Under the pieces are notes generated by a model. The model was not told the origin of the DNA. It saw only the letters and a list, made by a program, of their open reading frames with translations, and did not search any database. Below are positions 7,524-15,238 of a stretch of DNA of 34,911 bases, one piece after another. Positions within the stretch are counted from its first letter, which is position 1. Every line of letters begins with the position of its first letter. The translations under genes and the position numbers were made by a program. Source of the stretch: an uncultured Bacteroidales bacterium (GTDB lineage: Bacteria > Bacteroidota > Bacteroidia > Bacteroidales > F082); contig CALEMB010000110.1 of NCBI GenBank assembly GCA_937902805.1, positions 1 through 34,911 on the forward strand, given 5' to 3'.

Positions 7524-8192
7524 TTCTTTCCAGTTGTTTACTTCGTTGACAAGCCATTCGGCGAAGAGGTCTATTCCCTCACCGGTTTTGGCGGAAATGG
7601 GAATCACTTGGGCTTTGGGGTTGCGTTGATGGATGTATTCCTTGCAACGCTCCAGGTCGAAATCGAAATAAGGCATCACGTCAATCTTGTTGATGATCAC
7701 CAGGTCGCACACGGTGAACATCAGCGGGTATTTCAGCGGCTTGTCGTCGCCTTCGGGCACAGAGAGGATCATGGCGTTGCGTACGGCACCGGTATCGAAT
7801 TCGGCAGGACAAACCAAATTGCCCACGTTTTCGAGAATCACCAAATCGGCCTTCTCCAGTGCCACATTATCCAGCCCTTGACGGGTCATTTCGGCATCAA
7901 GGTGGCACATGCCTCCAGTATGCAACTGGATAGAAGGAATTCCCGTGGACTCCTTGATTTTCACGGCATCCACATCGCTGTCGATGTCGGCTTCCATCAC
8001 CGCCACACGCACCTTATCCTTGATGCGGTTGATGGTCTGTATCAAAGTGGTGGTCTTGCCGCTTCCTGGAGCCGACATCAGATTTAGGAGATAAACTCCC
8101 CTATCTTTCAATTCTTTGCGTAAATCGCCCGCATCCTTGTCGTTATCGGCAAAGACGCTTTTCTTGATTTCAATGACTTTTACCTTATCCAT
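7521..8192 (-). CDS. hypB: Hydrogenase/urease nickel GTPase HypB
   Basis: HypB is the GTPase that powers nickel transfer from HypA to an apo-enzyme. The 223-residue protein has Walker A PGSGKT at 42-47, Asp residues in the EADIDSD switch region, the metal-site Cys-His pair at 96-97 with Cys128 in NLVCP, and the guanine motif NKID at 168-171. The N-terminus lacks the His-rich tract and the CxxCGC high-affinity site of E. coli HypB, so it is the short type. It is the first gene of a five-gene operon with a promoter directly upstream; ATG 8192 is the only sensible start. Confidence 0.95.
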   Translation of the reverse strand: MDKVKVIEIKKSVFADNDKDAGDLRKELKDRGVYLLNLMSAPGSGKTTTLIQTINRIKDKVRVAVMEADIDSDVDAVKIKESTGIPSIQLHTGGMCHLDAEMTRQGLDNVALEKADLVILENVGNLVCPAEFDTGAVRNAMILSVPEGDDKPLKYPLMFTVCDLVIINKIDVMPYFDFDLERCKEYIHQRNPKAQVIPISAKTGEGIDLFAEWLVNEVNNWKE

Positions 8193-8199
8193 ACGGCGG

Positions 8200-8207
8200 C
8201 AAAGGTA
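8200..8207 (-). promoter_or_regulatory. -7 promoter element of the hypB operon
   Basis: The minus strand reads TACCTTTG, matching TAnnTTTG. A TTTG -33 box lies 20 bp further upstream (about 8227-8231). Only 7 bp separate the -7 box from the ATG, which suggests a very short or absent leader. Confidence 0.75.
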
Positions 8208-8259
8208 GGAATAAAAGTTTGAAAACGCAAAAAAATTGCAATCCTACATTTGCTTTTTG

Positions 8260-8267
8260 TACTTTTG
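8260..8267 (+). promoter_or_regulatory. -7 promoter element of the acid phosphatase
   Basis: TACTTTTG, followed by CAGG, lies 17 bp upstream of the ATG at 8285, with an ATTG -33-like word near 8235. It is divergent from the hypB promoter. Confidence 0.7.
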
Positions 8268-8284
8268 CAGGCAAACATAAGCCT

Positions 8285-9547
8285 ATGTCCAAAGCCCCAA
8301 AAATCATATTGTGCCTTATTTTGCTGGAAGTGTCATTCTCTGCCTTTGCACAATCTCGTTCTGACGCGTTTCACGAAAGTTACACCTTGAAACAGGTAGT
8401 GGTGCTGAGCCGACACAACATCCGCTCTCCCCTTTCGGGAAGGCAATCAACGTTGCAACGCATTACGCCCCACGAATGGTACCATTGGTCGTCGGCATCC
8501 AGCGAGCTGTCGTTGCGCGGCGGCGCGTTGGAGACGATGATGGGCCAGTATTTCCGCAAATGGCTCGTCAGCGAGGGGCTGATGCAGGAAAACGAAATTC
8601 CCGCTGAAGGCATCATGCGCTTCTATGCCAACTCCATGCAGCGTACCATCGCCACAGCACAATATTTCTCCTCGGGGATGCTGCCTGTGGCCAATGTCCG
8701 CATCGAGCACCATTGCGAGGTGGGCAAGATGGATTCAGTGTTCACTCCGCAGATTACTGACGACAACGAGGCTTTCAAAGCCCTTGCCCAACAACAGATT
8801 GCCGCGATGGGCGGAGAAAAAGGTTTGGTCGGCATTGGCGAGAAGATGGCGGATAATTACAAGTTGCTGGAGCAGGTGCTCGACATGGGGCAAAGCGCTG
8901 CCTGTCTTGGCGGTGACACCTGCCACTTCCGCACCGACGATGCCCATGTGTATCTCGTCAAATACCGTGAGCCTGGAATGGGTGGCTCGTTGCGCCTCGC
9001 TTGTCAGGCCGCCGATGCACTCGTCCTGCAATACTACGAGGAGCCCGACGAGGTGAAAGCCGCCTTCGGCGACACGCTGACATGGGAGGATTGGGAAAGC
9101 ATTTCCGCCATCAAGGACTGGTACGGTGACGTGTTGTTCACTGCGCCAGTAGTAGCTTGTCAGGTGGCCCGACCGCTTTTGCGCACGATGTTAGAAGAAT
9201 TGAAACATGAGGGACGCAAGTTCACCTTCCTTTGTGGCCACGACTCCAACATCGGCAGCGTGCTGGCCGCACTGGAGGCTGAGGACTACAGCCTGCCGAA
9301 GACCATCGAGAAAAAGACACCCATCGGCTGCAAACTGGTCATCGAGAAATGGGAAAATGCCGAGGGGCAACTGTTCGTTTCGCTCAACCTCGTCTATCAA
9401 AGCACCGAGCAATTACGCCACATGTCCTTGCTGGATTTGAAGAACCCGCCAATGGTGTTTCCCATCCGGCTCAAAGGGCTGAGTGCCAATGCAGACGGGC
9501 TCTATCCCTACGAGGCATTGGTGGGACGATTTGTTGAGAAATTGTAA
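8285..9547 (+). CDS. Secreted histidine acid phosphatase
   Basis: This 420-residue branch-2 histidine phosphatase (phytase/glucose-1-phosphatase type) hydrolyses phosphomonoesters through a phosphohistidine. The N-terminal motif is RHNIRSP (His44 the nucleophile; Asn replaces the usual Gly) and the C-terminal proton donor motif is HD at about 319-320 in CGHDSN. The ATG at 8285 starts a signal peptide (hydrophobic core KIILCLILLEVSFSAFA, cleavage after FAQ), so it acts in the periplasm or outside the cell. The 22-codon extension upstream crosses the promoter and is rejected. The stop codon is followed in the same frame by a peroxidase remnant. Confidence 0.88.
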   Translation: MSKAPKIILCLILLEVSFSAFAQSRSDAFHESYTLKQVVVLSRHNIRSPLSGRQSTLQRITPHEWYHWSSASSELSLRGGALETMMGQYFRKWLVSEGLMQENEIPAEGIMRFYANSMQRTIATAQYFSSGMLPVANVRIEHHCEVGKMDSVFTPQITDDNEAFKALAQQQIAAMGGEKGLVGIGEKMADNYKLLEQVLDMGQSAACLGGDTCHFRTDDAHVYLVKYREPGMGGSLRLACQAADALVLQYYEEPDEVKAAFGDTLTWEDWESISAIKDWYGDVLFTAPVVACQVARPLLRTMLEELKHEGRKFTFLCGHDSNIGSVLAALEAEDYSLPKTIEKKTPIGCKLVIEKWENAEGQLFVSLNLVYQSTEQLRHMSLLDLKNPPMVFPIRLKGLSANADGLYPYEALVGRFVEKL

Positions 9548-9766
9548 TTCTACCTCAAGGGACAAGTGGCTTTCCAAAGCTATCCCGAAGATACCGAAGA
9601 GTTTGCGACCTTGCTTGACGAGATTCACCAAAAGACCGGCACGGGCTTCAACGAAGGCGATGCCATCCGTTGGAACTTCGGCAAGTTCTTGGTCTCCAAA
9701 ATAACCCAGCTTCTGCCTTCTTTATCGAAGTATGACATTTGTCTTTATCATCCTGAAATACAATGA
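9548..9766 (+). pseudogene. Glutathione peroxidase C-terminal remnant
   Basis: The frame directly after the phosphatase stop reads FYLKGQVAFQSYPEDTEEF and later DAIRWNFGKFLVSK. This matches the C-terminal third of bacterial glutathione peroxidases (PLYxYLKxQ, then IKWNFTKFLV). The N-terminal part with the catalytic Cys/Sec motif and the FPCNQF region is missing, so it cannot be functional. The last 15-20 residues no longer match. It is in the same frame as the phosphatase, separated from it only by TAA at 9545, which suggests a deletion that joined the two genes. Family assignment is by motif recall. Confidence 0.68.
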
Positions 9767-9775
9767 TATATAAAC

Positions 9776-9813
9776 AATTTTAAAATTATTGCATTTTTTT
9801 GATACAATGTATC
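9776..9813 (+). promoter_or_regulatory. Two palindromes upstream of rex
   Basis: AATTTTAAAATT (9776-9787) is a perfect 12-bp palindrome. GATACA-A-TGTATC (9801-9813) is a perfect 6+6 inverted repeat that ends 11 bp before the rex -7 box. The second overlaps the expected -33 region and is a plausible operator. It does not match the classical Rex box (TTGTGAA-N6-TTCACAA). Confidence 0.5.
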
Positions 9814-9824
9814 GGAAAATGCAC

Positions 9825-9832
9825 TACTTTTG
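9825..9832 (+). promoter_or_regulatory. -7 promoter element of rex
   Basis: TACTTTTG followed by CAGC matches the Bacteroidetes -7 consensus, 33 bp upstream of the rex ATG. Confidence 0.7.
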
Positions 9833-9865
9833 CAGCACAAAACAAATGGATAAATTTTTATCGTT

Positions 9866-10525
9866 ATGGCAGCACAGCACAACACATCCCTCGTAGTACA
9901 GAAATCGACTTTGAGCCGGTTGCCGCTCTACTACAGCTACATCCGTAAGATGCAGCAGCAAGGTGAGAAATATGTGTCGGCAGCCGCCGTTGCCCAAAGC
10001 CTCAACCTCAATCCCGTATTGGTACGCAAGGACCTTTCGGGAGTGAGTAGCGTGGAAGGAAAGCCTCGCGCTGGTTTTGAAATCGATACCTTACTAAATG
10101 ATTTAAGTGAGTTTTTGGGATATAATAACGTGGACGAAGCCATCTTGGCCGGTGTGGGAAGCCTTGGACGGCTCATACTGACCAACAAGGAGTTTTCGAG
10201 CATGGGGCTGAATATCACGGTTGGGTTTGACAAGGACCCCGACTTGCACGGCCTTCAGGTCGGCGACAAATTCATCCTTCCCATGGAAAAGATGGAGAGT
10301 TACATTAAGCGTACTGGTGTCAAAATCGGCATCATCACTGTGCCCGCCGACCAGGCTCAGGCCGTCTGTGACCAAATGGTGGAGTACGGCATCCTTGCCA
10401 TCTGGAACTTCGCTTTCACCTTACTTAATGTGCCCCAAGGCATCCTCGTGAAAAACGAGAACCTGCCATCCTCACTCGCTGTACTTTCGCAACAACTTGC
10501 CAAAAAATTGAATAGCACTAAATAA
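9866..10525 (+). CDS. rex: Redox-sensing transcriptional repressor Rex
   Basis: Rex binds DNA when NAD+ dominates and leaves it when NADH accumulates, derepressing fermentation and hydrogenase genes. The 219-residue protein has the N-terminal winged helix with RLPLYYSYIRKM and VRKDLSGV (residues about 18-60), then a Rossmann domain with GVGSLG at 96-101 and the acidic end of the second strand in FDKDPD. A C-terminal helix (LAVLSQQLAKKL) should swap between subunits. It is the first gene before Fe-ADH and the hydrogenase block, which are obvious candidate targets. The start was chosen at MAAQHN, the first ATG after the promoter. Confidence 0.95.
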   Translation: MAAQHNTSLVVQKSTLSRLPLYYSYIRKMQQQGEKYVSAAAVAQSLNLNPVLVRKDLSGVSSVEGKPRAGFEIDTLLNDLSEFLGYNNVDEAILAGVGSLGRLILTNKEFSSMGLNITVGFDKDPDLHGLQVGDKFILPMEKMESYIKRTGVKIGIITVPADQAQAVCDQMVEYGILAIWNFAFTLLNVPQGILVKNENLPSSLAVLSQQLAKKLNSTK

Positions 10526-10682
10526 AACTATAAATTTATCACTTGAACACGCATTAAAAACGAAAACGATTAAGTAGATTTCTAAATAGATAAATAATTA
10601 TCGGATAGAATTAAATAAGCAAACAACAAACACAAACCGACAAAACAAACTTAAAATAATAACCAATTAAACACACAAAGAA
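10526..10682 (+). promoter_or_regulatory. A/C-rich leader region before Fe-ADH
   Basis: This 157-bp gap is AT-rich and has no clear TAnnTTTG box. The last 70 bp, rich in AAACAAAC-like words, is G-poor and should be unstructured as RNA, typical of efficient translation initiation without a Shine-Dalgarno in Bacteroidetes. No clear Rex box could be found by eye. Confidence 0.4.
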
Positions 10683-11900
10683 ATGAATAGATTCACATTA
10701 CCGAGAGACCTTTATCATGGTGAGAACGCTTTAGAAGCATTGAAGACCTTCACTGGCAAACGCGCTGTTATCTGCGTTGGCGGAGGAAGCATGAAACGCT
10801 TCGGATTTTTGGACAAGGCCATTGCCTATCTGCAAGAAGCCGGCATGGAAGTGAAAGTGATTGACGGCATCGAACCCGACCCGTCAGTGGAGACTGTGAT
10901 GAAAGGTGCTGCTGTTATGCAAGAGTTCCAACCCGACTGGATTGTCGCCATTGGCGGTGGTTCGCCCATCGATGCAGCCAAAGCCATGTGGATCAAATAC
11001 GAATACCCTGAAACCTCTTTTGAGGATATGTGCAAGGTCTTTGGCCTGCCCAAACTGAGAACCAAGGCCCACTTCTGTGCCGTTTCGTCCACCTCTGGCA
11101 CAGCCACCGAAGTGACCGCTTTCTCCATCATCACCGACTATGCCAAGGGCATCAAATATCCCATCGCCGACTTTGAGATTACGCCCGACGTGGCCATCGT
11201 CGACCCAGCCTTGGCCCAAACCATGCCCAAGAAGTTGGTCGCCCACACGGGTATGGACGCCATGACGCACGCCATTGAAGCCTACGTCTCAACCGCCCAC
11301 TGCGACTACACCGACCCGTTGGCCATGCATGCCATCAAGATGATCCAAAGAGACTTGGTGAACTCGTACAACGGCGACGTGACCGCCCGCAACGAGATGC
11401 ACAACGCCCAATGCCTTGCAGGCATGGCCTTCTCCAACGCCCTGTTAGGCATCGTCCACTCGATGGCCCACAAGACGGGAGCCGCGTTCGCCGACTATGG
11501 AGCACACATCATCCACGGTGCCGCCAACGCCATGTATCTGCCCAAGGTGATTGCCTTCAACGCCAAGAATCCCGAGGCCAAGCAACGCTACGGCGTCATC
11601 GCCGATATTATGAACCTTGGCGGAAATAACGATGACGAAAAGGTGGCCCTGCTCATCGCCGCACTGCGCAAGATGAACGACGACCTCAACATCCCGCACT
11701 GCATCAAGAACTATGGTGCCGACTCCTACCCTTGCGAGCAAGGCTTTGTGCCTGAGAACGTGTTCCTTGAAAGACTGCCCGAAATCGCCAAGAACGCCAT
11801 CGGCGACGCTTGCACAGGATCCAACCCGCGCATCCCGACGCAAAAGGAGATGGAAGAACTGCTGAAGTGCTGCTACTACGACACCGAAGTTGACTTTTGA
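10683..11900 (+). CDS. Iron-containing alcohol dehydrogenase
   Basis: This 405-residue group III alcohol dehydrogenase probably reduces an aldehyde with NADH, in the cytoplasm. The nucleotide loop GGGS lies at 91-94. Metal ligands are visible as Asp192 and His196 (GMDAMTHAIEAY), His263 (HSMAHKTGA) and His278 (HGAAN). It is closest in pattern to the C-terminal half of AdhE and to butanol dehydrogenases (DWIVAIGGGSPIDAAKAMW). No CoA-dependent aldehyde dehydrogenase domain is attached, so the aldehyde must come from another enzyme. It follows rex and precedes the hydrogenase operon, consistent with NADH disposal under Rex control. The exact substrate is unknown. Confidence 0.93.
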   Translation: MNRFTLPRDLYHGENALEALKTFTGKRAVICVGGGSMKRFGFLDKAIAYLQEAGMEVKVIDGIEPDPSVETVMKGAAVMQEFQPDWIVAIGGGSPIDAAKAMWIKYEYPETSFEDMCKVFGLPKLRTKAHFCAVSSTSGTATEVTAFSIITDYAKGIKYPIADFEITPDVAIVDPALAQTMPKKLVAHTGMDAMTHAIEAYVSTAHCDYTDPLAMHAIKMIQRDLVNSYNGDVTARNEMHNAQCLAGMAFSNALLGIVHSMAHKTGAAFADYGAHIIHGAANAMYLPKVIAFNAKNPEAKQRYGVIADIMNLGGNNDDEKVALLIAALRKMNDDLNIPHCIKNYGADSYPCEQGFVPENVFLERLPEIAKNAIGDACTGSNPRIPTQKEMEELLKCCYYDTEVDF

Positions 11901-11921
11901 GTTGATTAAACCATATAACCG

Positions 11922-11952
11922 GCGGGTGACCACAAAAATAGTGGCCACCCGC
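11922..11952 (+). terminator. Hairpin after Fe-ADH
   Basis: GCGGGTGACCAC pairs with GTGGCCACCCGC with one mismatch around a 7-nt loop. It is followed by TAAAAAC rather than a T-run, so it may be a weak terminator or an mRNA 3'-stabilising hairpin between ADH and the hydrogenase operon. Confidence 0.6.
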
Positions 11953-12032
11953 TAAAAACTTATCAAACGGTACCACAACAAAAGCAAGATAATATCGTTC
12001 AAAACAAAACAACCCTTTAAAACTAACCCAAA

Positions 12033-12332
12033 ATGAATATTAAAGTATGTGTTGGCAGTTCATGCCATCTGAAAGGCTCCTACGAAGTCATTCAAGCCAT
12101 GAAAGACATCCTCAAGAAGTATGACGTTGAAGACCTGGTCGAACTGCAAGCCAGTTTCTGCCTCGGCCATTGCGCCCAAGGCGTGAACATGAAGACCGAC
12201 GGCATTTCGGAAAACATGATGAAAAAAGCCAGCATCAGCGCCGAAGACGGCTTCTTGCTTTTGCACAATGTCACCAAAGACAACGCAGAAGAGCTTTTTG
12301 TAAAGGAAATCTATCCGTTGGTTGAACTCTAA
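12033..12332 (+). CDS. Thioredoxin-like [2Fe-2S] ferredoxin (HydC/NuoE-type)
   Basis: This 99-residue protein has the four-cysteine pattern of thioredoxin-like [2Fe-2S] ferredoxins: Cys6 and Cys11 in CVGSSC, Cys43 and Cys47 in CLGHC. It corresponds to the NuoE/HydC C-terminal domain as a free protein. It should carry electrons to or from a hydrogenase partner in the cytoplasm. It sits 12 bp upstream of the sensory hydrogenase and is the first gene of that four-gene operon, so it may be the electron donor or a regulatory partner of the sensor. Confidence 0.88.
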   Translation: MNIKVCVGSSCHLKGSYEVIQAMKDILKKYDVEDLVELQASFCLGHCAQGVNMKTDGISENMMKKASISAEDGFLLLHNVTKDNAEELFVKEIYPLVEL

Positions 12333-12344
12333 AACACAGCCATC

Positions 12345-14054
12345 ATGTCGAAATATCTTGAGTTTCGCAATGCGAGATGTAAGGATTGCTACAAATGCCT
12401 TCGCGAATGTCCGGTGAAAGCCATCGACTTCAAGGGCCATCAGGCCGAAATCATTGAAGACCGTTGCATCTTGTGCGGTCACTGCACGCTGGCTTGTCCG
12501 CAAAACGCGAAGATCGTTCACAGCGAACTGGAAGAAGTGAAACAAATGCTGGCCGGTACCGACAAGGTGATTGCCAGTGTTGCCCCCTCGTTCATATCAA
12601 GCTTTGGCCTCACCGACTTTGGTGTGATGAAACTGGCCTTGGCCAAATTGGGCTTCGCCGATGCGGAAGAAACCGCCGTCGGTGCGCAAGCTGTCACCAA
12701 GGAATATGCACGCCTGCTCAAGACGGGCGAGTTCACCAACTTCATCACCTCGGCCTGCCCTGCCGCTTGCCGCATGATTCAGGAATACTATCCGAAAGCC
12801 CTCAAATACCTTGCTCCCGTTGATTCACCGATGGTGGCCCACGCCAAAATCATCAAGAAGCAACACCCCGAGGCACGAATCGTCTTCATCGGCCCCTGCA
12901 TCGCCAAGAAGCGTGAAGCCGATGAATGTCATCTGATTGACCATGTGCTGACCTTCGAGGATGTAGTGGCACTCTTCGACGAGAGAAACATCAAACTCGA
13001 CGAAATCACCAACCTCTGCCTCAGCAAGAAAAACGGCTCGCCCAACCTCGCCAAAGAATACCCGATACCGCAAGGCATCATCAACTCCTTCCCCGTGTTG
13101 CCCGAAGGCTACGAATACATCGCCGTCGACGGCCCGAAGAAGTGCGTCGAGGCTCTGGAAAACATCGAGCATCTCGACCATGTGGTGATGGAAATCAACC
13201 TTTGTGTGGACGCCTGCGTCAATGGACCTTGCTCTTTGGTCAAAGAGGGTGGCTCCATCAAGGCTACTGCCGATGTGCGCAAATACGTCAGCCGCGAGAA
13301 ACAAGCCCTGACTGGACCTCAAGACGACAGCCCGCTCGATTTAAGCCTGGCGGCTGCTCATCCTCGACTCCGCAGCCACAGCATGGCTGCACCGGAGCGC
13401 GACATCGAAGCCATCCTGCACCAGACCGGTAAGATGAAACCTGAAGACGAACTGAATTGCGGTTCCTGTGGCTATGCCACCTGTCGTGAGAAGGCTTGGG
13501 CCGTTTACAACGGCTATGCCGACATCGAAATCTGCCTGCCTTATATGCGCCAACGTGCCGAGTCGCTCTCATTCGAGATCATCCAAAACAGCCCTGAAGG
13601 CATCATCGTCCTCGACTCGGAACTCAACATTCAGGAAATCAACAATAAAGGCAGGGATCTCCTCGGCATCGACGATCCCAACGCCAAGGGAAGACCTGCT
13701 GCCGACTTCTTCAGCCCTATCGATTTCTACAACGCCTATACACAAAAGAAGCACATCAACTGCAAACAGACGCTCATACCCACCACTGGGAAATACGTTG
13801 ACATATCCATCAACTACCTGGCTGGACAAAACGTCATCTTCGGCATCCTGAAAGATGTCACCGAAGCCGTTGACTACGAAAACCGAATCATGAAGGTGAA
13901 GATGGAAACTTTGACTACGACTGATGAGGTCATCAAGAAGCAAATGCGTGTGGCTCAAGAGATTGCATCGCTATTGGGTGAAACCACAGCCGAAACCAAG
14001 GTAGCCTTGCTGAAACTCAAGAAAACCCTAACCGAAGAAAACAAGAAGAACTGA
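12345..14054 (+). CDS. Sensory-type [FeFe] hydrogenase with PAS domain (HydS-like)
   Basis: This 569-residue protein starts with a 2x[4Fe-4S] ferredoxin (Cys12/15/18/22 and 41/44/47/51). An H-cluster domain follows: P1 TSACP at 135-139, P2 GPCIAKK from 183, P3 with Cys287, Cys291 and Cys296. Next are a CGSCG...C Fe-S motif (372-380), a PAS domain (about 405-510) and a helical tail. Ala137 replaces the proton-relay Cys of catalytic enzymes (TSCCP), as reported for the Thermotoga sensory hydrogenase HydS, so slow turnover and a sensing role are expected. The PAS and tail probably pass the signal to the phosphatase encoded next, whose ATG overlaps this stop (TGATG). It matches group C sensory hydrogenases. 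H-cluster assembly would need HydEFG, not seen here. Confidence 0.88.
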   Translation: MSKYLEFRNARCKDCYKCLRECPVKAIDFKGHQAEIIEDRCILCGHCTLACPQNAKIVHSELEEVKQMLAGTDKVIASVAPSFISSFGLTDFGVMKLALAKLGFADAEETAVGAQAVTKEYARLLKTGEFTNFITSACPAACRMIQEYYPKALKYLAPVDSPMVAHAKIIKKQHPEARIVFIGPCIAKKREADECHLIDHVLTFEDVVALFDERNIKLDEITNLCLSKKNGSPNLAKEYPIPQGIINSFPVLPEGYEYIAVDGPKKCVEALENIEHLDHVVMEINLCVDACVNGPCSLVKEGGSIKATADVRKYVSREKQALTGPQDDSPLDLSLAAAHPRLRSHSMAAPERDIEAILHQTGKMKPEDELNCGSCGYATCREKAWAVYNGYADIEICLPYMRQRAESLSFEIIQNSPEGIIVLDSELNIQEINNKGRDLLGIDDPNAKGRPAADFFSPIDFYNAYTQKKHINCKQTLIPTTGKYVDISINYLAGQNVIFGILKDVTEAVDYENRIMKVKMETLTTTDEVIKKQMRVAQEIASLLGETTAETKVALLKLKKTLTEENKKN

Positions 14055-15214
14055 TGGAACTCTGCTTAGAAACGGGATGCACCTCGCTGAACCATGTCGG
14101 CGAGGAATTATGCGGCGACAATGTGGCCTGCACCGTTAAAGACGGCTTCACCACCCTTGTCTTGGCCGACGGTTTGGGCAGCGGCGTGAAGGCCAACATC
14201 CTTTCCACGCTCACTTCGAAGATCCTTTGCACGATGGCCGCCAACGACATCGACATCTACGAGTGCGTCGAGACCATCATCCAAACCCTTCCGGTGTGCT
14301 CGGAGCGTGGCGTGGCCTACTCCACCTTCTCCATCATCCATGTGAACACCGAAGGCAAAGGCATCATGTTCGAGTTCGACAACCCCGAGGCCATCTACTA
14401 CCATCGCGGCCAATGCCAGAACTTTGAGCGTACTGAGCTTGATGTGTGCGGAAAGAAGGTATTTCGCACTGACCTAAACCTTGAGGAAGACGATATCATC
14501 ATCGTCATGTCCGACGGCACCATTCATGCTGGCATCGGACAAATCCTCAACTTCGGCTGGGAACGCGACCAAATCATGGAGCACCTCAATGCCAACATCA
14601 CGCGCTCCATGTCGGCCCGTGCCGTGGCTTGCCTCTTGGCATCAGCTTGCAACGACCTCTATGCCGACAAACCTGGAGACGACACCACCGTGGCAGCCGT
14701 CAAGATTCGCAAGCGTTTGGATGTTAATATTATGGTCGGTCCGCCCGTCGACAAGGAAAAGGACGACTTCTACATCGAGCAGTTCTTGGCCGGCCCCTCG
14801 AAGAAAATCGTTTGCGGCGGCACCAGTTCCACCATCGTGGCACGCCACCTGAAAACCGAGTTGAAGACCAGCTTCGATTTCCCCGACAAGGAAGTGCCCC
14901 CTATCGGCTACATCAAAGGCATCGACCTGACCACCGAGGGCGTGCTTACCTTGCGCCGACTGATGCAAATGTTGGAGAAATACATCTCCATCTCCGACCT
15001 CACCCCCAAGACCTTCACCAAGAAAGACGGTGCCTCGCTCCTTGCGGATTACCTCTTTGAGCGCGCCACCCATATCACCTTCTTCGTCGGGCAAAGCGTC
15101 AACGTGGCCCACCAAGGGCTGCCCATCGATACGACCATGAAGATGAAAATCGTGGAGAAAATTGCCAATGACCTACGGAAGATAGGCAAAATCGTCGAAC
15201 TGAATTATTATTGA
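14054..15214 (+). CDS. SpoIIE/PP2C-type serine phosphatase
   Basis: This 386-residue protein has the PP2C/SpoIIE metal-binding motifs: Asp22 in CGDN, LADGLGSG around Asp39, SDGTIHAG in the middle and GDDTT near residue 215. These place two metal ions for dephosphorylation of Ser/Thr phosphoproteins such as anti-anti-sigma factors. The C-terminal part (about 240-386) is not a recognised domain. There is no N-terminal sensor domain, which fits control in trans by the sensory hydrogenase encoded upstream with a 1-bp overlap. No kinase or STAS protein is visible in the window, so the substrate is unknown. Confidence 0.85.
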   Translation: MELCLETGCTSLNHVGEELCGDNVACTVKDGFTTLVLADGLGSGVKANILSTLTSKILCTMAANDIDIYECVETIIQTLPVCSERGVAYSTFSIIHVNTEGKGIMFEFDNPEAIYYHRGQCQNFERTELDVCGKKVFRTDLNLEEDDIIIVMSDGTIHAGIGQILNFGWERDQIMEHLNANITRSMSARAVACLLASACNDLYADKPGDDTTVAAVKIRKRLDVNIMVGPPVDKEKDDFYIEQFLAGPSKKIVCGGTSSTIVARHLKTELKTSFDFPDKEVPPIGYIKGIDLTTEGVLTLRRLMQMLEKYISISDLTPKTFTKKDGASLLADYLFERATHITFFVGQSVNVAHQGLPIDTTMKMKIVEKIANDLRKIGKIVELNYY

Positions 15215-15238
15215 TCATCCCACAATACCCCAAACAAG

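Noticed and set aside
8219..8284. 22-codon upstream start for the acid phosphatase
   Set aside because: It covers the promoter and would bury the signal peptide.
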